DNA from: Candidatus Dadabacteria bacterium | GTDB lineage: Bacteria; Desulfobacterota_D; UBA1144; Nemesobacterales; Nemesobacteraceae | Reading direction: 5' to 3' | Assembly: GCA_009840385.1 (NCBI GenBank) | Contig: VXNX01000013.1 | Location: 671,221 to 735,220 of the forward strand | Length of the DNA: 64,000 nucleotides | Shown here: positions 43,596 through 52,327 of the stretch, piece after piece | How positions within the stretch are numbered: position 1 is the first letter of the stretch | How the letters are laid out: every line of letters begins with the position of its first letter | Notes under the pieces: model-generated | Seen by the model: only the letters and a program-made list of their open reading frames with translations | Databases searched by the model: none | What the model was told of the DNA's origin: nothing | Program-made: the position numbers and the translations under genes

Positions 43596-44642
43596 GTGAA
43601 GCCCGCGATAAAAGGAAGGGGATCGCCGGAGAACCCGGCGGGAAGGTTCGAGCGGATCGACTTCGTTGCGGACGGGGAAGCGCCTGCAGCTGAGGGTGTC
43701 CCCGAGACCGTTTACTACAGGGACCGGACGAAAACCATAATCTCCTACAACCAGAGTCCCGACGTTTCCTTTGACGCGAGCGTCAATCCCTACAGGGGGT
43801 GCGAGCACGGATGCGTTTACTGCTACGCTAGGCCCACGCACGAGTATCTGGGGCTTTCCGCGGGGCTTGATTTCGAAACGAAAATTTTCGTCAAGCAGAA
43901 CGCCCCGGAGCTTTTAAGGAAAGAGCTTAGTTCGGCGAAATGGGTTCCTAAGCCTATAGCGATGAGCGGGGTCACGGACTGCTATCAGCCTGCGGAAAAA
44001 CATTTTCGGATAACGAGAAAATGCCTCGAGGTCCTGCGCGAATTCCAAAACCCGGTCGGCATAGTGACTAAAAACTATCTGGTGACCCGTGATCTCGATA
44101 TCCTCTCCGACATGGCCGAAATTGGCTGCGCCAGCGTGATCATCTCCGTCACGACCCTTGACGGCGAACTCTCAAGAAAAATGGAACCGCGGGCCTCGCA
44201 CCCCGAATACAGGCTAAGAGCAATAGCTAGGCTCGCGGATGCGGGCATTCCCGTTACGGTGCTTATAGCCCCGGTGATTCCCGGACTCACGGATCACGAG
44301 ATTCCGGCCATAATGAAAGAGGCTTCGGCCCGCGGGGCTCAGGACGCAGGTTATGTGATGCTCAGGCTGCCCTATGGCGTGGGCGATATATTCTCTTCGT
44401 GGCTCGAGCGTCACTACCCCGGCAGGAAGAAAAAGGTTCTCGGGCGGATCGAGTCGATGAGGGACGGGGAGCTTAATTCTTCTGAGTACAGTGTCCGGAT
44501 GAGAGGGAAGGGGATTTTCGCCGAGCAGACGGAGAGGATTTTTCGCGTCGCTTACGGAAAATTCGGCTTTTCGGGGAGAAAGGCGCCTCTTGACGTTTCC
44601 CGCTTCAGAAGGGGCGGAGCCGGTCAGCTTTCGCTTTTCTGA
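43596..44642 (+). CDS. PA0069/Rv2578c family radical SAM protein
   Basis: A 348-residue radical SAM enzyme. The cluster motif CEHGCVYCYARPTHEY (CxxxCxxC) lies near residues 70-85, with the family's NPYRGCEHG lead-in and SGVTDCYQPAE further on. ITRKCLEVL and VTKNYLVTRDLDIL are typical of this spore-photoproduct-lyase-like group. The reaction is unknown. The frame is open from a TTG at 43563 inside the lon terminator; I chose the GTG at 43596 with AGGGA upstream, which lies after the terminator. Confidence 0.85.
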   Translation: MKPAIKGRGSPENPAGRFERIDFVADGEAPAAEGVPETVYYRDRTKTIISYNQSPDVSFDASVNPYRGCEHGCVYCYARPTHEYLGLSAGLDFETKIFVKQNAPELLRKELSSAKWVPKPIAMSGVTDCYQPAEKHFRITRKCLEVLREFQNPVGIVTKNYLVTRDLDILSDMAEIGCASVIISVTTLDGELSRKMEPRASHPEYRLRAIARLADAGIPVTVLIAPVIPGLTDHEIPAIMKEASARGAQDAGYVMLRLPYGVGDIFSSWLERHYPGRKKKVLGRIESMRDGELNSSEYSVRMRGKGIFAEQTERIFRVAYGKFGFSGRKAPLDVSRFRRGGAGQLSLF

Positions 44643-44672
44643 TGCGCCGCCGTGAAATAAGGAGCCTACGGC

Positions 44673-45290
44673 CTACCTTGCCTTTTCAAGCTTGGCCAGC
44701 AGCAGCTTGATCTCCTTTGACTTTATTTTCATGCTCACCTTGTTAACGACGAACTTTGCGCTTATCTCCGTAACCACTTCGACTATCTCAAGTTCGTTTT
44801 TCTTAAGCGTTTCCCCCGAGGCCGTAAGATCCACTATTACGTCGCAGAGGCCTATTATGGGCGCCAGCTCAACCGAGCCGTAGAGTTTTATGACTTCCGC
44901 GGTTACGCCTTTTTTGTTGTAGAAGTCGCTTGCGATTTTCGGATACTTACTGGCGATCCGCAAGGAGGTCTTGCCCGATTTATCGAAGCCCCTCGGAGCG
45001 GCGACCACCATCTTGCATTTCCCTATTTTGAGGTCGAGGGGTTCGTAAAGATTGCAATCCTGCTCCATGAGGGTGTCCTTGCCGACTATTCCGCAGTCCG
45101 CGGCGCCGTACTCGACATAGGAGGCGACATCCGTGGGTCTCACTATAAGCAGCTTGATTCCCTCCTCTTCGAACTCGAATATGAGCTTTCTCGAATCCCC
45201 GATTATTTCCGTTATGTCTATCGAGGCTCTTTTGAAAAGCTCAACGGTCTCCTCAAGCAGTCTTCCTCTGGGCGTCGCTATCGTTATCAC
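44673..45290 (-). CDS. hisG: ATP phosphoribosyltransferase, short form
   Basis: A 205-residue catalytic subunit for the first step of histidine synthesis (ATP + PRPP). Signatures: ATPRGRLLEE near residues 5-14, VRPTDVASYVEYGAADCGIVGKD near 50-72, and DVIVDLTASGETLKKN near 148-163. The length is that of the short HisG_S form, which needs the HisZ regulatory subunit; no hisZ or other his gene lies in the window. It starts at GTG overlapping the murA stop by 4 nt, a coupling seen in other bacteria. Confidence 0.94.
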   Translation of the reverse strand: MITIATPRGRLLEETVELFKRASIDITEIIGDSRKLIFEFEEEGIKLLIVRPTDVASYVEYGAADCGIVGKDTLMEQDCNLYEPLDLKIGKCKMVVAAPRGFDKSGKTSLRIASKYPKIASDFYNKKGVTAEVIKLYGSVELAPIIGLCDVIVDLTASGETLKKNELEIVEVVTEISAKFVVNKVSMKIKSKEIKLLLAKLEKAR

Positions 45291-46543
45291 TCTTTTTCCC
45301 TCCAGATGCTGGCTCCTACGGAGCGAAGCTTTTCATCAAGTTTCTCATATCCGCGGTCAAGATGATAGATTCTCGACACTTCGGTTTTGCCGGCGCCGCA
45401 GAGCCCGGCCAACACTAGCGAGGCGCTTGCCCGAAGATCGCTCGCCATTATGGGGGCGCCCCTAATTTCCCGTACCCCCCTTACCACGGCGCTGTTTCCC
45501 ACGAGCTTGATGTCCGCGCCCATCCTCCGCAGTTCAGCGGTGTGCATGAATCTCTGCGGAAATATGTTTTCCGTTATCACGCTCATTCCGTCGGCAACGC
45601 ACATGAGTATCATCATCTGGGCCTGCATATCGGTCGGAAATCCTGGGTAGGGAAGGGTGGAGAAATCTATGCTTCTTATCTCTCCCGTGCCCCGGACTCT
45701 GATAGAATCCCCGTTTTTCTCTATTTCCGTCCCGGTCTGGAGCAGTTTTCCCGTAAGCGCCCCCAGATGCTCGAATCTGCAGTTCCTTATCGTGAGGTCG
45801 CTTTCGTTAAGGGCGCCCGCTATCATCAGGGTTCCCGCCTCTATCCTGTCGGGCATAACCCTGTAGTCTTTAAGCGGACCGAGAGAGCTTGCCCCCGTTA
45901 TCGTTATTATATCCGTCCCCGCCCCTTCTATTTTCGCTCCCATCAAGTTGAGCGCGTTTGCGAGATCCACCACTTCAGGCTCGCAGGCGGCGTTTAGGAT
46001 GACGGTTTCTCCTTCGCAGAGGCTTGCGAGCAGCATTATATTTTCGGTTCCCGTAACGGTCGAGAGATCGAAGGGGACGGTGGTTCCCTCAAGTTTTTCC
46101 GCCGCGGCGCTCACGTAACCGTCTTCGAGGCGCACGGAAGTCCCCAGAATGCGAAGTCCCTTTATATGCTGGTCTATGGGTCTCTCCCCTATCGCGCATC
46201 CTCCGGGAAGAGATACCTCGGCTTTTTTAAAGCGGGCCACAAGCGGTCCCAGAACCAGAACGGAAGCCCTCATCGTCTTTACCAGATCGTAGGGAGCCTT
46301 GTAGTGGTCAATGGTGCTCGAGTCGACGAGCAGTTCTCCGTCTGTGTACTCGCATCTCGCGCCCAGGGTTTCGAGGAGCTTCATCATCGTCCGCACGTCC
46401 GCCAGGTCCGGAACATTCGAGATGGTATTCTCCCCGTCGTTGAGTATGCAGGCCGCCATTATGGGGAGCACGGCGTTTTTCGCTCCGCCGACCGTTATCT
46501 CTCCCGAAAGCCTCTTTTTCCCCTCTATTATTATTTTTTCCAA
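45287..46543 (-). CDS. murA: UDP-N-acetylglucosamine 1-carboxyvinyltransferase
   Basis: A 418-residue enzyme of the first committed peptidoglycan step, adding enolpyruvate to UDP-GlcNAc. The phosphoenolpyruvate-reactive cysteine is present as C116 in LPGGCAIGERPIDQH, so the protein should be fosfomycin-sensitive by family knowledge. K22 and N23 in GGAKNAVLP are also present. It starts at TTG and overlaps prmC by 13 nt; hisG overlaps its stop. Same fold as AroA in this window. Confidence 0.96.
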   Translation of the reverse strand: MEKIIIEGKKRLSGEITVGGAKNAVLPIMAACILNDGENTISNVPDLADVRTMMKLLETLGARCEYTDGELLVDSSTIDHYKAPYDLVKTMRASVLVLGPLVARFKKAEVSLPGGCAIGERPIDQHIKGLRILGTSVRLEDGYVSAAAEKLEGTTVPFDLSTVTGTENIMLLASLCEGETVILNAACEPEVVDLANALNLMGAKIEGAGTDIITITGASSLGPLKDYRVMPDRIEAGTLMIAGALNESDLTIRNCRFEHLGALTGKLLQTGTEIEKNGDSIRVRGTGEIRSIDFSTLPYPGFPTDMQAQMMILMCVADGMSVITENIFPQRFMHTAELRRMGADIKLVGNSAVVRGVREIRGAPIMASDLRASASLVLAGLCGAGKTEVSRIYHLDRGYEKLDEKLRSVGASIWREKE

Positions 46544-47373
46544 GTCGCTTTCACTACCCTTCTTATATCGCCGATATCGGTTTCGAAACGTATGTCGGAA
46601 AAACCGTTTTCACGAACTATACCTTCTACGCTTTGCGCCTGCCCGGCTCCGATCTCGAGAAGCAGAAAGCCTCCTTCGCGAAGCGCTTTTGTGGCTGCGG
46701 CAGTTATTTTCCTTATATACGCAAGCCCGTCCTTTCCGCCGACAAGCGCGGAGCGGGGCTCATAGCACCTTATTTCCTTGGAAAGGCTCTCGTACTGCGC
46801 TTGGGAGACGTAAGGCGGATTGGAAATTATGATGTCAAACGAGGATTTTGCAAAGCAGCCAAGAAGATCGGAGTTTACAAACTGTATGCGTGCGCCGTGC
46901 GTGCGTGCGTTTTTTCTCGCTACCGAAAGTGCGGCGGCGGATACGTCCGAGGCGAAGACCCTGCAGCCTCGCGTCTCAAGAAAGACGGTTACGGCAATAC
47001 AGCCGCTTCCCGTGCCGAGGTCAAGAACCCGGGGATTTTTCATCTGCCCCGCGGTTTCTATGGCGAGTTCCGCGAGCGTTTCGGTCTCCGGTCTCGGTAT
47101 CAGGACGTCCGGCGTCACGGCAAAGGGCCTTGAATAGAATTCCCGCTCGCCGGTTACATACGCCAGCGGTTCTCCCGCGAGGCGCCTGTGAAGGAGTTTT
47201 TCGAACGCTTCTGCGCGCTTGGAACCCACGCGTCTTTCCGGATGGGCGTAGAGTTCCAGCGGGTCTGCGTCTAGGCTTCTTGCGAGTATCGCTCTTGTTT
47301 CTATGCCGGGGCACTCGAAACCGTTTCTCTCGAAGCTTTTTCTACCTTTCAGGTAAAGTTTTTTCAGTTCCAT
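46531..47373 (-). CDS. prmC: Peptide chain release factor N5-glutamine methyltransferase
   Basis: A 280-residue SAM enzyme that methylates the GGQ glutamine of release factors. Signatures: N-terminal helical domain, then TPDVLIPRPETE near residues 96-107, the SAM loop LDLGTGSGCIAV near 124-135, and the catalytic NPPY in IIISNPPYVSQ near 188. The frame runs another 129 codons upstream across the divergent maf gene; I chose the ATG at 47373 because it begins the family-typical sequence and avoids that overlap. First gene of prmC-murA-hisG. Confidence 0.93.
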   Translation of the reverse strand: MELKKLYLKGRKSFERNGFECPGIETRAILARSLDADPLELYAHPERRVGSKRAEAFEKLLHRRLAGEPLAYVTGEREFYSRPFAVTPDVLIPRPETETLAELAIETAGQMKNPRVLDLGTGSGCIAVTVFLETRGCRVFASDVSAAALSVARKNARTHGARIQFVNSDLLGCFAKSSFDIIISNPPYVSQAQYESLSKEIRCYEPRSALVGGKDGLAYIRKITAAATKALREGGFLLLEIGAGQAQSVEGIVRENGFSDIRFETDIGDIRRVVKATWKK

Positions 47374-47448
47374 TTGAGCTTGGATGAGTGTATACGCGAA
47401 AGACGCGTTTTCAAGTTTCAGGCTCCGGCCCGGAGGGGTTTTCCCTAA

Positions 47449-48060
47449 ATGCTTAAAAGCAGAAGCTTTATACTGGCGTCCTCTTCCCCGAGAAGGCGGG
47501 AGCTGCTCGCGAGAGTGGGTCTTGATTTCGAAGTGATTGAGCCCCGGGTGCGCGAGAGGGCCCGGGAGGGAGAGGGACCGCTTGATTTTGCAAAGCGCAT
47601 GGCCAGGGAAAAAGCGCTCAGCGTTTCCGGGAGTGTGCAGCGGGGGCGAATCGTCGTAGGCAGCGACACGGTCGTTTCTGTTTCGGGAGAGATTCTCGGC
47701 AAGCCCAAAAGCGAAGAGGACGCGTTTTCGATGCTGCAAAAACTTTCCGGAAAGACCCATGAGGTCATAACGGGCTTCTGCGTGGCGAAATCCCCCTCAG
47801 AGGTCATTTACCTGGGTGCCACCCGTACCGAAGTGCGGATGAAGTCCCTTGATAGCAAGGGGATGCGTCGGTACATTAAAACCGGGGAGCCCATGGACAA
47901 AGCGGGTGCCTACGCCATCCAGGGTGCCGGGTCCTGTCTTGTCGAGTGGATAAGAGGTTCCTACACGGGGGTCGTCGGACTCCCGCTTTTTGAACTGGTT
48001 TCCGTACTCTCGGGTATAGGTGTCGTGGAAGGTTTCAGTCCGGATGGGTTTGAAGAATAG
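47449..48060 (+). CDS. maf: Maf family nucleoside triphosphate pyrophosphatase
   Basis: A 203-residue protein with the Maf signature LASSSPRRRELLARVGLDFEV at the N-terminus (residues 9-29), VGSDTVVSV near 69 and GKPKSEEDAFSML. It hydrolyses non-canonical or modified NTPs such as dTTP/UTP or m7GTP; which subclass is not clear by eye. KAGAYAIQG near 150 is conserved. The yggS gene begins before its stop (17-nt overlap), so the maf-yggS-proC-yggT genes form one unit. Confidence 0.92.
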   Translation: MLKSRSFILASSSPRRRELLARVGLDFEVIEPRVRERAREGEGPLDFAKRMAREKALSVSGSVQRGRIVVGSDTVVSVSGEILGKPKSEEDAFSMLQKLSGKTHEVITGFCVAKSPSEVIYLGATRTEVRMKSLDSKGMRRYIKTGEPMDKAGAYAIQGAGSCLVEWIRGSYTGVVGLPLFELVSVLSGIGVVEGFSPDGFEE

Positions 48061-48733
48061 AATAGACTGGGTGGAAGAGAGAATCGGGGAAGCGTGCCGA
48101 AGATCCGGAAGGAACCGGGGGGAGGTGAAGCTGGTTGCGGTCTCCAAGAAGTTTTCCATCGACGTGATTCTGGAGGCCAACCGGCTTGGGCTTTGTGATT
48201 TCGGGGAGAATTACGCCCAGGAACTTCGCGACAAGCAGAAGGAGGCCGGGAACCAAGCGGACGGAATGCTTCGCTGGCACTTTGTCGGGGCTCTGCAGAG
48301 AAACAAGGTTAAGTACGTTTTGGGCAAGGCGGATCTTATACACGCGGTTGACAACATGGCCCTTGTGGCGGAACTTGATAAAAGGGCCGCGGCTGCCGGA
48401 ATCTGTGTCCGGGCGCTTGTGGAGATAAACGGCGGCGAGGAGAGCAAAAACGGGATTTGCGGGGATGACCTTCGGGAGTTTCTCGAGAGCGCTTCCCGGT
48501 TCCGAAACGTTTCGCTTGAGGGACTCATGATAATGCCTCCTTACTTTGAGGATCCCGAGATGGGGAGGCCATGGTTTTCGGGACTTAGGGAGATGAGAGA
48601 CGAGGTAGCGGGGGAATTTCCGGCCGTACAGGAGCTTTCAATGGGCATGAGCAACGATTTCGAGGTGGCGATTGAAGAGGGAGCCACGATTCTAAGGGTC
48701 GGTTCGGCGCTCTTCGGTCCGAGGCCCGGGTGA
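48044..48733 (+). CDS. Pyridoxal-phosphate homeostasis protein (YggS/PROSC family)
   Basis: A 229-residue alanine-racemase-fold protein. The PLP lysine lies in LVAVSKKFS (near residue 33); other signatures are FGENYAQEL, WHFVGALQRNKVK, GLMIMPPYF, and the C-terminal LSMGMSNDFEVAIEEGATILRVGSALFG. It buffers PLP and affects amino-acid balance rather than catalysing a known reaction. A GTG at 48020 is also in frame; I prefer the ATG at 48044, which has GGAAGG upstream and a 17-nt overlap with maf. Linkage to proC and yggT is widely conserved. Confidence 0.92.
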   Translation: MGLKNRIDWVEERIGEACRRSGRNRGEVKLVAVSKKFSIDVILEANRLGLCDFGENYAQELRDKQKEAGNQADGMLRWHFVGALQRNKVKYVLGKADLIHAVDNMALVAELDKRAAAAGICVRALVEINGGEESKNGICGDDLREFLESASRFRNVSLEGLMIMPPYFEDPEMGRPWFSGLREMRDEVAGEFPAVQELSMGMSNDFEVAIEEGATILRVGSALFGPRPG

Positions 48734-48741
48734 ATTTGAGA

Positions 48742-49557
48742 ATGAAAAAGGCAGCGTTCATAGGAGCGGGGAACATGGCCGAGGCGATGATAAGGGGACT
48801 TCTTGCCTCGGGGAGCTTTAAGAAAAAGGACATAACGCTCTCAGACATAGACCCCGAGAGGCTCTCCTGCCTGTCGTCGCAATACGGAGTTGCGACTACC
48901 CCTGATAACAGGGAAGCGGTGAAAAAGTCCGACATAGTGATTTTCTCCGTGAAACCCCAGGTAATTCCTGCGGTCTGCACGGAAGTGAGAAACGTTGCCA
49001 CTAAAGACAAGCTCTACATTTCAATCGCGGCCGGAGTGAAGCACTCTTCCATAAAAAAGCTTGTAGGCAGGGATATAAAACTTGCCCGGGTTATGCCAAA
49101 TGCTCCGAGTCTGGTGCTTGAGGGGGCCTCCTGCGTTTATTTCGGGGAGGGGTTCTCCGTTGAGGAGGAAGATCTGGTTCTCACCGTCCTTGGGTCTTTG
49201 GGAAAAGCCTTTAGGGTTGATAGCGAAGGCGTTATGGATGCCGTTACCGCTCTTTCCGGAAGCGGCCCGGCGTTTGTGTCGATTTTCATCGAGGCGCTTT
49301 GCGACGGAGCGGTTAAAATGGGGCTTTCAAGAAAACTTGCCACGGATCTTGCCGTGCAGACGGTTCTGGGCACCTCGAAAATGGTTCAGGAGAGCGCCAA
49401 ACATCCGGCCGAGATAAAGGACATGGTCACATCGCCCGGGGGAACCACGGCAAGCGGGATTCATTCGCTTGAGCAGGGTGGTTTTCGGGCCGCTGTAATA
49501 TCTGCTGTCGAATCGGCAGCAAGACGTTCCGCGGAACTTTCAGGAGAGGAGGACTGA
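48742..49557 (+). CDS. proC: Pyrroline-5-carboxylate reductase
   Basis: A 271-residue NAD(P)H enzyme for the last step of proline synthesis. Signatures: the Rossmann start AAFIGAGNMAEAMIRGL, VIFSVKPQ, VMPNAPSLVLEGA and the C-terminal helix motif ALSGSGPAFVSIFIEAL plus VTSPGGTTASGIHSLE. I chose the ATG at 48742; a GTG at 48730 overlapping the yggS stop (GTGA) would add four residues. The yggT gene follows after one base. Confidence 0.95.
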   Translation: MKKAAFIGAGNMAEAMIRGLLASGSFKKKDITLSDIDPERLSCLSSQYGVATTPDNREAVKKSDIVIFSVKPQVIPAVCTEVRNVATKDKLYISIAAGVKHSSIKKLVGRDIKLARVMPNAPSLVLEGASCVYFGEGFSVEEEDLVLTVLGSLGKAFRVDSEGVMDAVTALSGSGPAFVSIFIEALCDGAVKMGLSRKLATDLAVQTVLGTSKMVQESAKHPAEIKDMVTSPGGTTASGIHSLEQGGFRAAVISAVESAARRSAELSGEED

Positions 49558-49558
49558 C

Positions 49559-49858
49559 ATGGAAATATTAGGAGGCAATTTTTTAAGGGCCGTAGCGGAA
49601 GTGGTGGACATACTTCTTAGTGTCTACATATGGCTCATAGTGGGACGGGCGATACTCTCCTGGGTGAATCCCGACCCGTACAATCCCATAGTGAGGTTTC
49701 TTTACTCGGCCACGGAGCCGGTTCTGGGTTTTGTCAGAAGATACATGCCTCCCCTCGGGGGCTCAATAGACCTGAGTCCGATAGTGGTGCTGCTTCTGAT
49801 AGTTTTTATAAAGCGTGCCGTCGTAAACTCTCTTTTCCAGATTGCGGCCGGTTTGTAG
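49559..49858 (+). CDS. YggT family membrane protein
   Basis: A 99-residue protein with two membrane helices (about 12-34 and 68-92) separated by the conserved AILSWVNPDPYNPIVRFLYSATEPVL segment, which in this family is given as short blocks WVNPDPYNP and TEPVL. Role unclear; linked to osmotic stress, cell division or turgor in other bacteria, and nearly always next to proC/yggS as here. It begins one base after proC. Confidence 0.88.
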   Translation: MEILGGNFLRAVAEVVDILLSVYIWLIVGRAILSWVNPDPYNPIVRFLYSATEPVLGFVRRYMPPLGGSIDLSPIVVLLLIVFIKRAVVNSLFQIAAGL

Positions 49859-49978
49859 TGGTTTACGAGCTGAATTCTGCTATTCCCGACATAGCGGTTT
49901 TTGCCTCGCTTGAAAAACGCTCTGCGGGCATATAGGATAGATGTTCTGGAAAATTTTTATGCAAGGAGACGTTGAAAA

Positions 49979-50638
49979 ATGAAAATTTCACTTCTGGGTG
50001 GAACGGGAGACATAGCGGAAGGTCTGGTTTTGCGGTGGTCGAGAGCTGGGCATGAAATCTACATAGGTTCTAGAAGCGAGGAAAAAGCGCTCGGCATAGC
50101 CGCGGGTCACGCGGAAACGCTTGATGGACTCGGCATAGAATCGAACATACACGGTATGGCCAACGCGGACGCCGCGGCGGCTTCCGAGATAATAATAATA
50201 AGCATTCCGCCCGAGTATGCGGCGGCCACTGTAGCGGGATGCGGAGACAGCATCACGGATCAGATAGTCGTAACCCCGGTAGTCTCGATGAAAAGGGAAG
50301 GCAAGACTTTTCTGTTCGATCCTCCCGCCCAGGGTTCTTCGGCTCTTGAGATAAAGGATGCGCTTCCCGAAACGGCGAGACTTGTGTCCGCTTATCACAA
50401 TCTTCCCGCAAATGAGCTTGCCAAAATAGACGAGGATCTTGATTATGACGTGGTCATATGCGGGGATGACGAGGGGGCAAAAGAAGTGGTCAAGAATCTT
50501 ACCGAGGAAATGAAGAATCTCAGGGTGCTTGATGCGGGTCCGCTAGAGATCTCCTCGATGATAGAGTCGCTTACTCCTCTTATCGTTAACCTTAACGTAA
50601 GGTACAAGCCCTCGCATTTTTCGGTCAAGTTCGTCTAA
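49979..50638 (+). CDS. NADPH-dependent F420 reductase-like protein (NpdG family)
   Basis: A 219-residue Rossmann protein with LLGGTGDIAEGLVLRWSRAG at the N-terminus, GSRSEEKA (NADP-phosphate recognition), IISIPPEY and a C-terminal IVNLNVRYKP, matching F420H2:NADP+ oxidoreductases of archaea and actinobacteria. It would shuttle hydride between NADP and coenzyme F420. No F420 synthesis gene is in the window; some members in non-F420 organisms may use another cofactor. AAGGAG lies ten bases before the ATG, and the gap from yggT is 120 bp with no other gene. Confidence 0.75.
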   Translation: MKISLLGGTGDIAEGLVLRWSRAGHEIYIGSRSEEKALGIAAGHAETLDGLGIESNIHGMANADAAAASEIIIISIPPEYAAATVAGCGDSITDQIVVTPVVSMKREGKTFLFDPPAQGSSALEIKDALPETARLVSAYHNLPANELAKIDEDLDYDVVICGDDEGAKEVVKNLTEEMKNLRVLDAGPLEISSMIESLTPLIVNLNVRYKPSHFSVKFV

Positions 50639-50645
50639 GGCGCGG

Positions 50646-51065
50646 TCATTCTCCGATAATCTGGATGATTACCCTTCTAGTTCTGGGGCGGTTATCGAAG
50701 TCAACGAGCACTATCTGCTGCCAAGTGCCGAGCAGGGGGTTGCCCTCTGAAAACGGAACTGTAAGCGAGGGTCCAAGCACCGAGGCCCTTACGTGCGAGT
50801 GTCCGTTTCCGTCGCCCCATCTGGCGTTGTGCGCGTAGGGCATGCCCTCTGGCGCCATTCTTTCAAATGCGTCTTTAAGATCGGAGAGTACACCGCTTTC
50901 GTACTCTATGGTTGTTACGGCACAGGTCGAGCCGGCGACAAAGACCGTGGCCGTGCCCGAAGATAGTTCAGCCTTGGAAAGCTCACGGCTCACGTGAGGA
51001 GTTATGTCCAGTATGTCGCAGTCGCCTTGGGTGCTTATCGTGAATGATTTCGTTTCTACCGGCAT
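50646..51065 (-). CDS. YjbQ family protein (UPF0047)
   Basis: A 139-residue protein matching the YjbQ pattern: DITPHVSRELSKA, VFVAGSTCAVTTIEYE, NARWGDGNGHSHVRASVLG and GTWQQIVLVDFD. The His in HSHVRA and the ones before it likely bind metal. Members have weak thiamine-phosphate synthase activity, but the true role is unknown. GAGGA lies five bases before the ATG. It is 7 bp downstream of the MBL-fold gene. Confidence 0.9.
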   Translation of the reverse strand: MPVETKSFTISTQGDCDILDITPHVSRELSKAELSSGTATVFVAGSTCAVTTIEYESGVLSDLKDAFERMAPEGMPYAHNARWGDGNGHSHVRASVLGPSLTVPFSEGNPLLGTWQQIVLVDFDNRPRTRRVIIQIIGE

Positions 51066-51072
51066 CTTGTCC

Positions 51073-52047
51073 TCAGAAAAGCGCCAGCTGGCGCGGTTTT
51101 TTAAACGCAGTTATGTTCCACCCGTCCTTCTTGAGTCCCTCCGTGAAGCTGTCGCCGAAGTTTCCCCTTATGATCACGTTCTCGGGCCTCGAAACGCCGA
51201 GATACTCTGAGATCTCATCGTATCCGAAGTGGTTGCTTAAGGGAAACGCCACCTCGGCCCGCAGAGCCGATCTAATAAACGTTCCGTTTTCCATTGAGCG
51301 GCCGCTTATCACCGCAACCTTCTTTCTTTGAAGGTTCTCGATGACCGCTGAGCCCCTGTAGGAAAGAGGGGCTATCATGACATTGTTTTTAAAATGCTTT
51401 CTTTTTATGCCCCCATAGGGCGGAATCTTCACCCCGAGTTCTTCATAGAGCCTGAGCGTCTTGGCCATCGCGGGGTGGAGGCTCAATTCAATGTCCCTTT
51501 CCCCGAGAAAAATTATCAGGTCCTGTGCTTTTCCCATCGGGTTTAACAGGATTACCGGTATCTTGTCCTCAAACAGCGTCCTGTTTACAAATTCGAATAT
51601 GGATTCCATTACTACTTCGGGCGGAGGGAAAATGAACTTCGGCGCTCCGTAAGCGCAGTCGACAACCAACGTGTCGCATCTTCTGAGTTCCGCGTAACCC
51701 GCAGTGGCGGTATTTTTAAGCTTGAAACCGCCCGCGTAAACGATTCTCTTCCCGTCTTTTTCGACGACTACCTGCGCCGCCCCGAGCATCTGTCCCGATG
51801 GGATAAGCTCAATCGAGTAGCTGCCCAGAGTGAAAGGTTTTCCGTAAGGGGAAGAAAGAGCCGCGGAGTCTTTAATTTTTTTCCCCAGAAGCTTTATCGT
51901 TTCGGGCGTAGCTATGATTTTTTCGCTTCGGGGAAGTTTGTTGAAGTTTGCGCTTGAAACAAAAGAAAGCGGCACGGCCCGTTTTGAGTCAAAGTATATA
52001 TCGGTGCCGGAAAGCTTTATTTCAGAGCTAGAATTGATCTCCAGCAT
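51073..52047 (-). CDS. Metallo-beta-lactamase-fold exonuclease homologue lacking metal ligands
   Basis: A 324-residue protein aligned by eye to the ligase-associated or CPSF-like exonucleases: IIATPETIKLL (44-54), LIPSGQMLGAAQV (81-93), RIVYAGGFKL (101-110), CDTLVVDCAYGAP (124-136) and a C-terminal LSNHFGYDEI. But the metal-binding HxHxDH is replaced by FVSSANF (29-35), the PAGH histidine is Q86, the GD of GDY is GG (G107), and HADY is HFGY. It is therefore probably not a zinc nuclease. It ends with QLALF, a possible beta-clamp-like tail. It could be a scaffold partner of an active paralogue. Confidence 0.7.
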   Translation of the reverse strand: MLEINSSSEIKLSGTDIYFDSKRAVPLSFVSSANFNKLPRSEKIIATPETIKLLGKKIKDSAALSSPYGKPFTLGSYSIELIPSGQMLGAAQVVVEKDGKRIVYAGGFKLKNTATAGYAELRRCDTLVVDCAYGAPKFIFPPPEVVMESIFEFVNRTLFEDKIPVILLNPMGKAQDLIIFLGERDIELSLHPAMAKTLRLYEELGVKIPPYGGIKRKHFKNNVMIAPLSYRGSAVIENLQRKKVAVISGRSMENGTFIRSALRAEVAFPLSNHFGYDEISEYLGVSRPENVIIRGNFGDSFTEGLKKDGWNITAFKKPRQLALF

Positions 52048-52327
52048 ACGGAAGAAAATTTACTTTAGTTTCTTCTTCATAACAAGCGATCCGTCCCGGC
52101 CTCGCAGACTTCATGGATCAATTGCTTGGCGGCGGCCGATAACGTGCTCGGCCTGAAATCAGATTGCCTGAAGACAAATATCTCGGGACAAAAAACGGCC
52201 GAGGTCACCGGTTTTCCCGGTCGTTATTTGAAAGCGGAAAGGTCTTTTCGCCACGGAAGACTTACGGGTCAAATTATCATGGCCGCAACCCAGAGGGGTT
52301 TACACGCAGTTTTGTTTTGTTTAGTAC
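52048..52327. other. Intergenic region without recognisable gene
   Basis: Nearly 300 bp upstream of both the MBL-fold gene and the Cache-like gene. It contains a short ACCGG/CCGGT inverted repeat near 52217 but no open frame with a ribosome site and no tRNA-like cloverleaf. Confidence 0.4.

Noticed and set aside
41103-43841. Two long minus-strand frames opposite lon
   Set aside because: Shadows of lon codon bias; no start signal and no family similarity.
47374-47760. 129-residue N-terminal extension of PrmC
   Set aside because: It would cross the divergent maf gene and is not part of the PrmC family; the ATG at 47373 gives the normal length.
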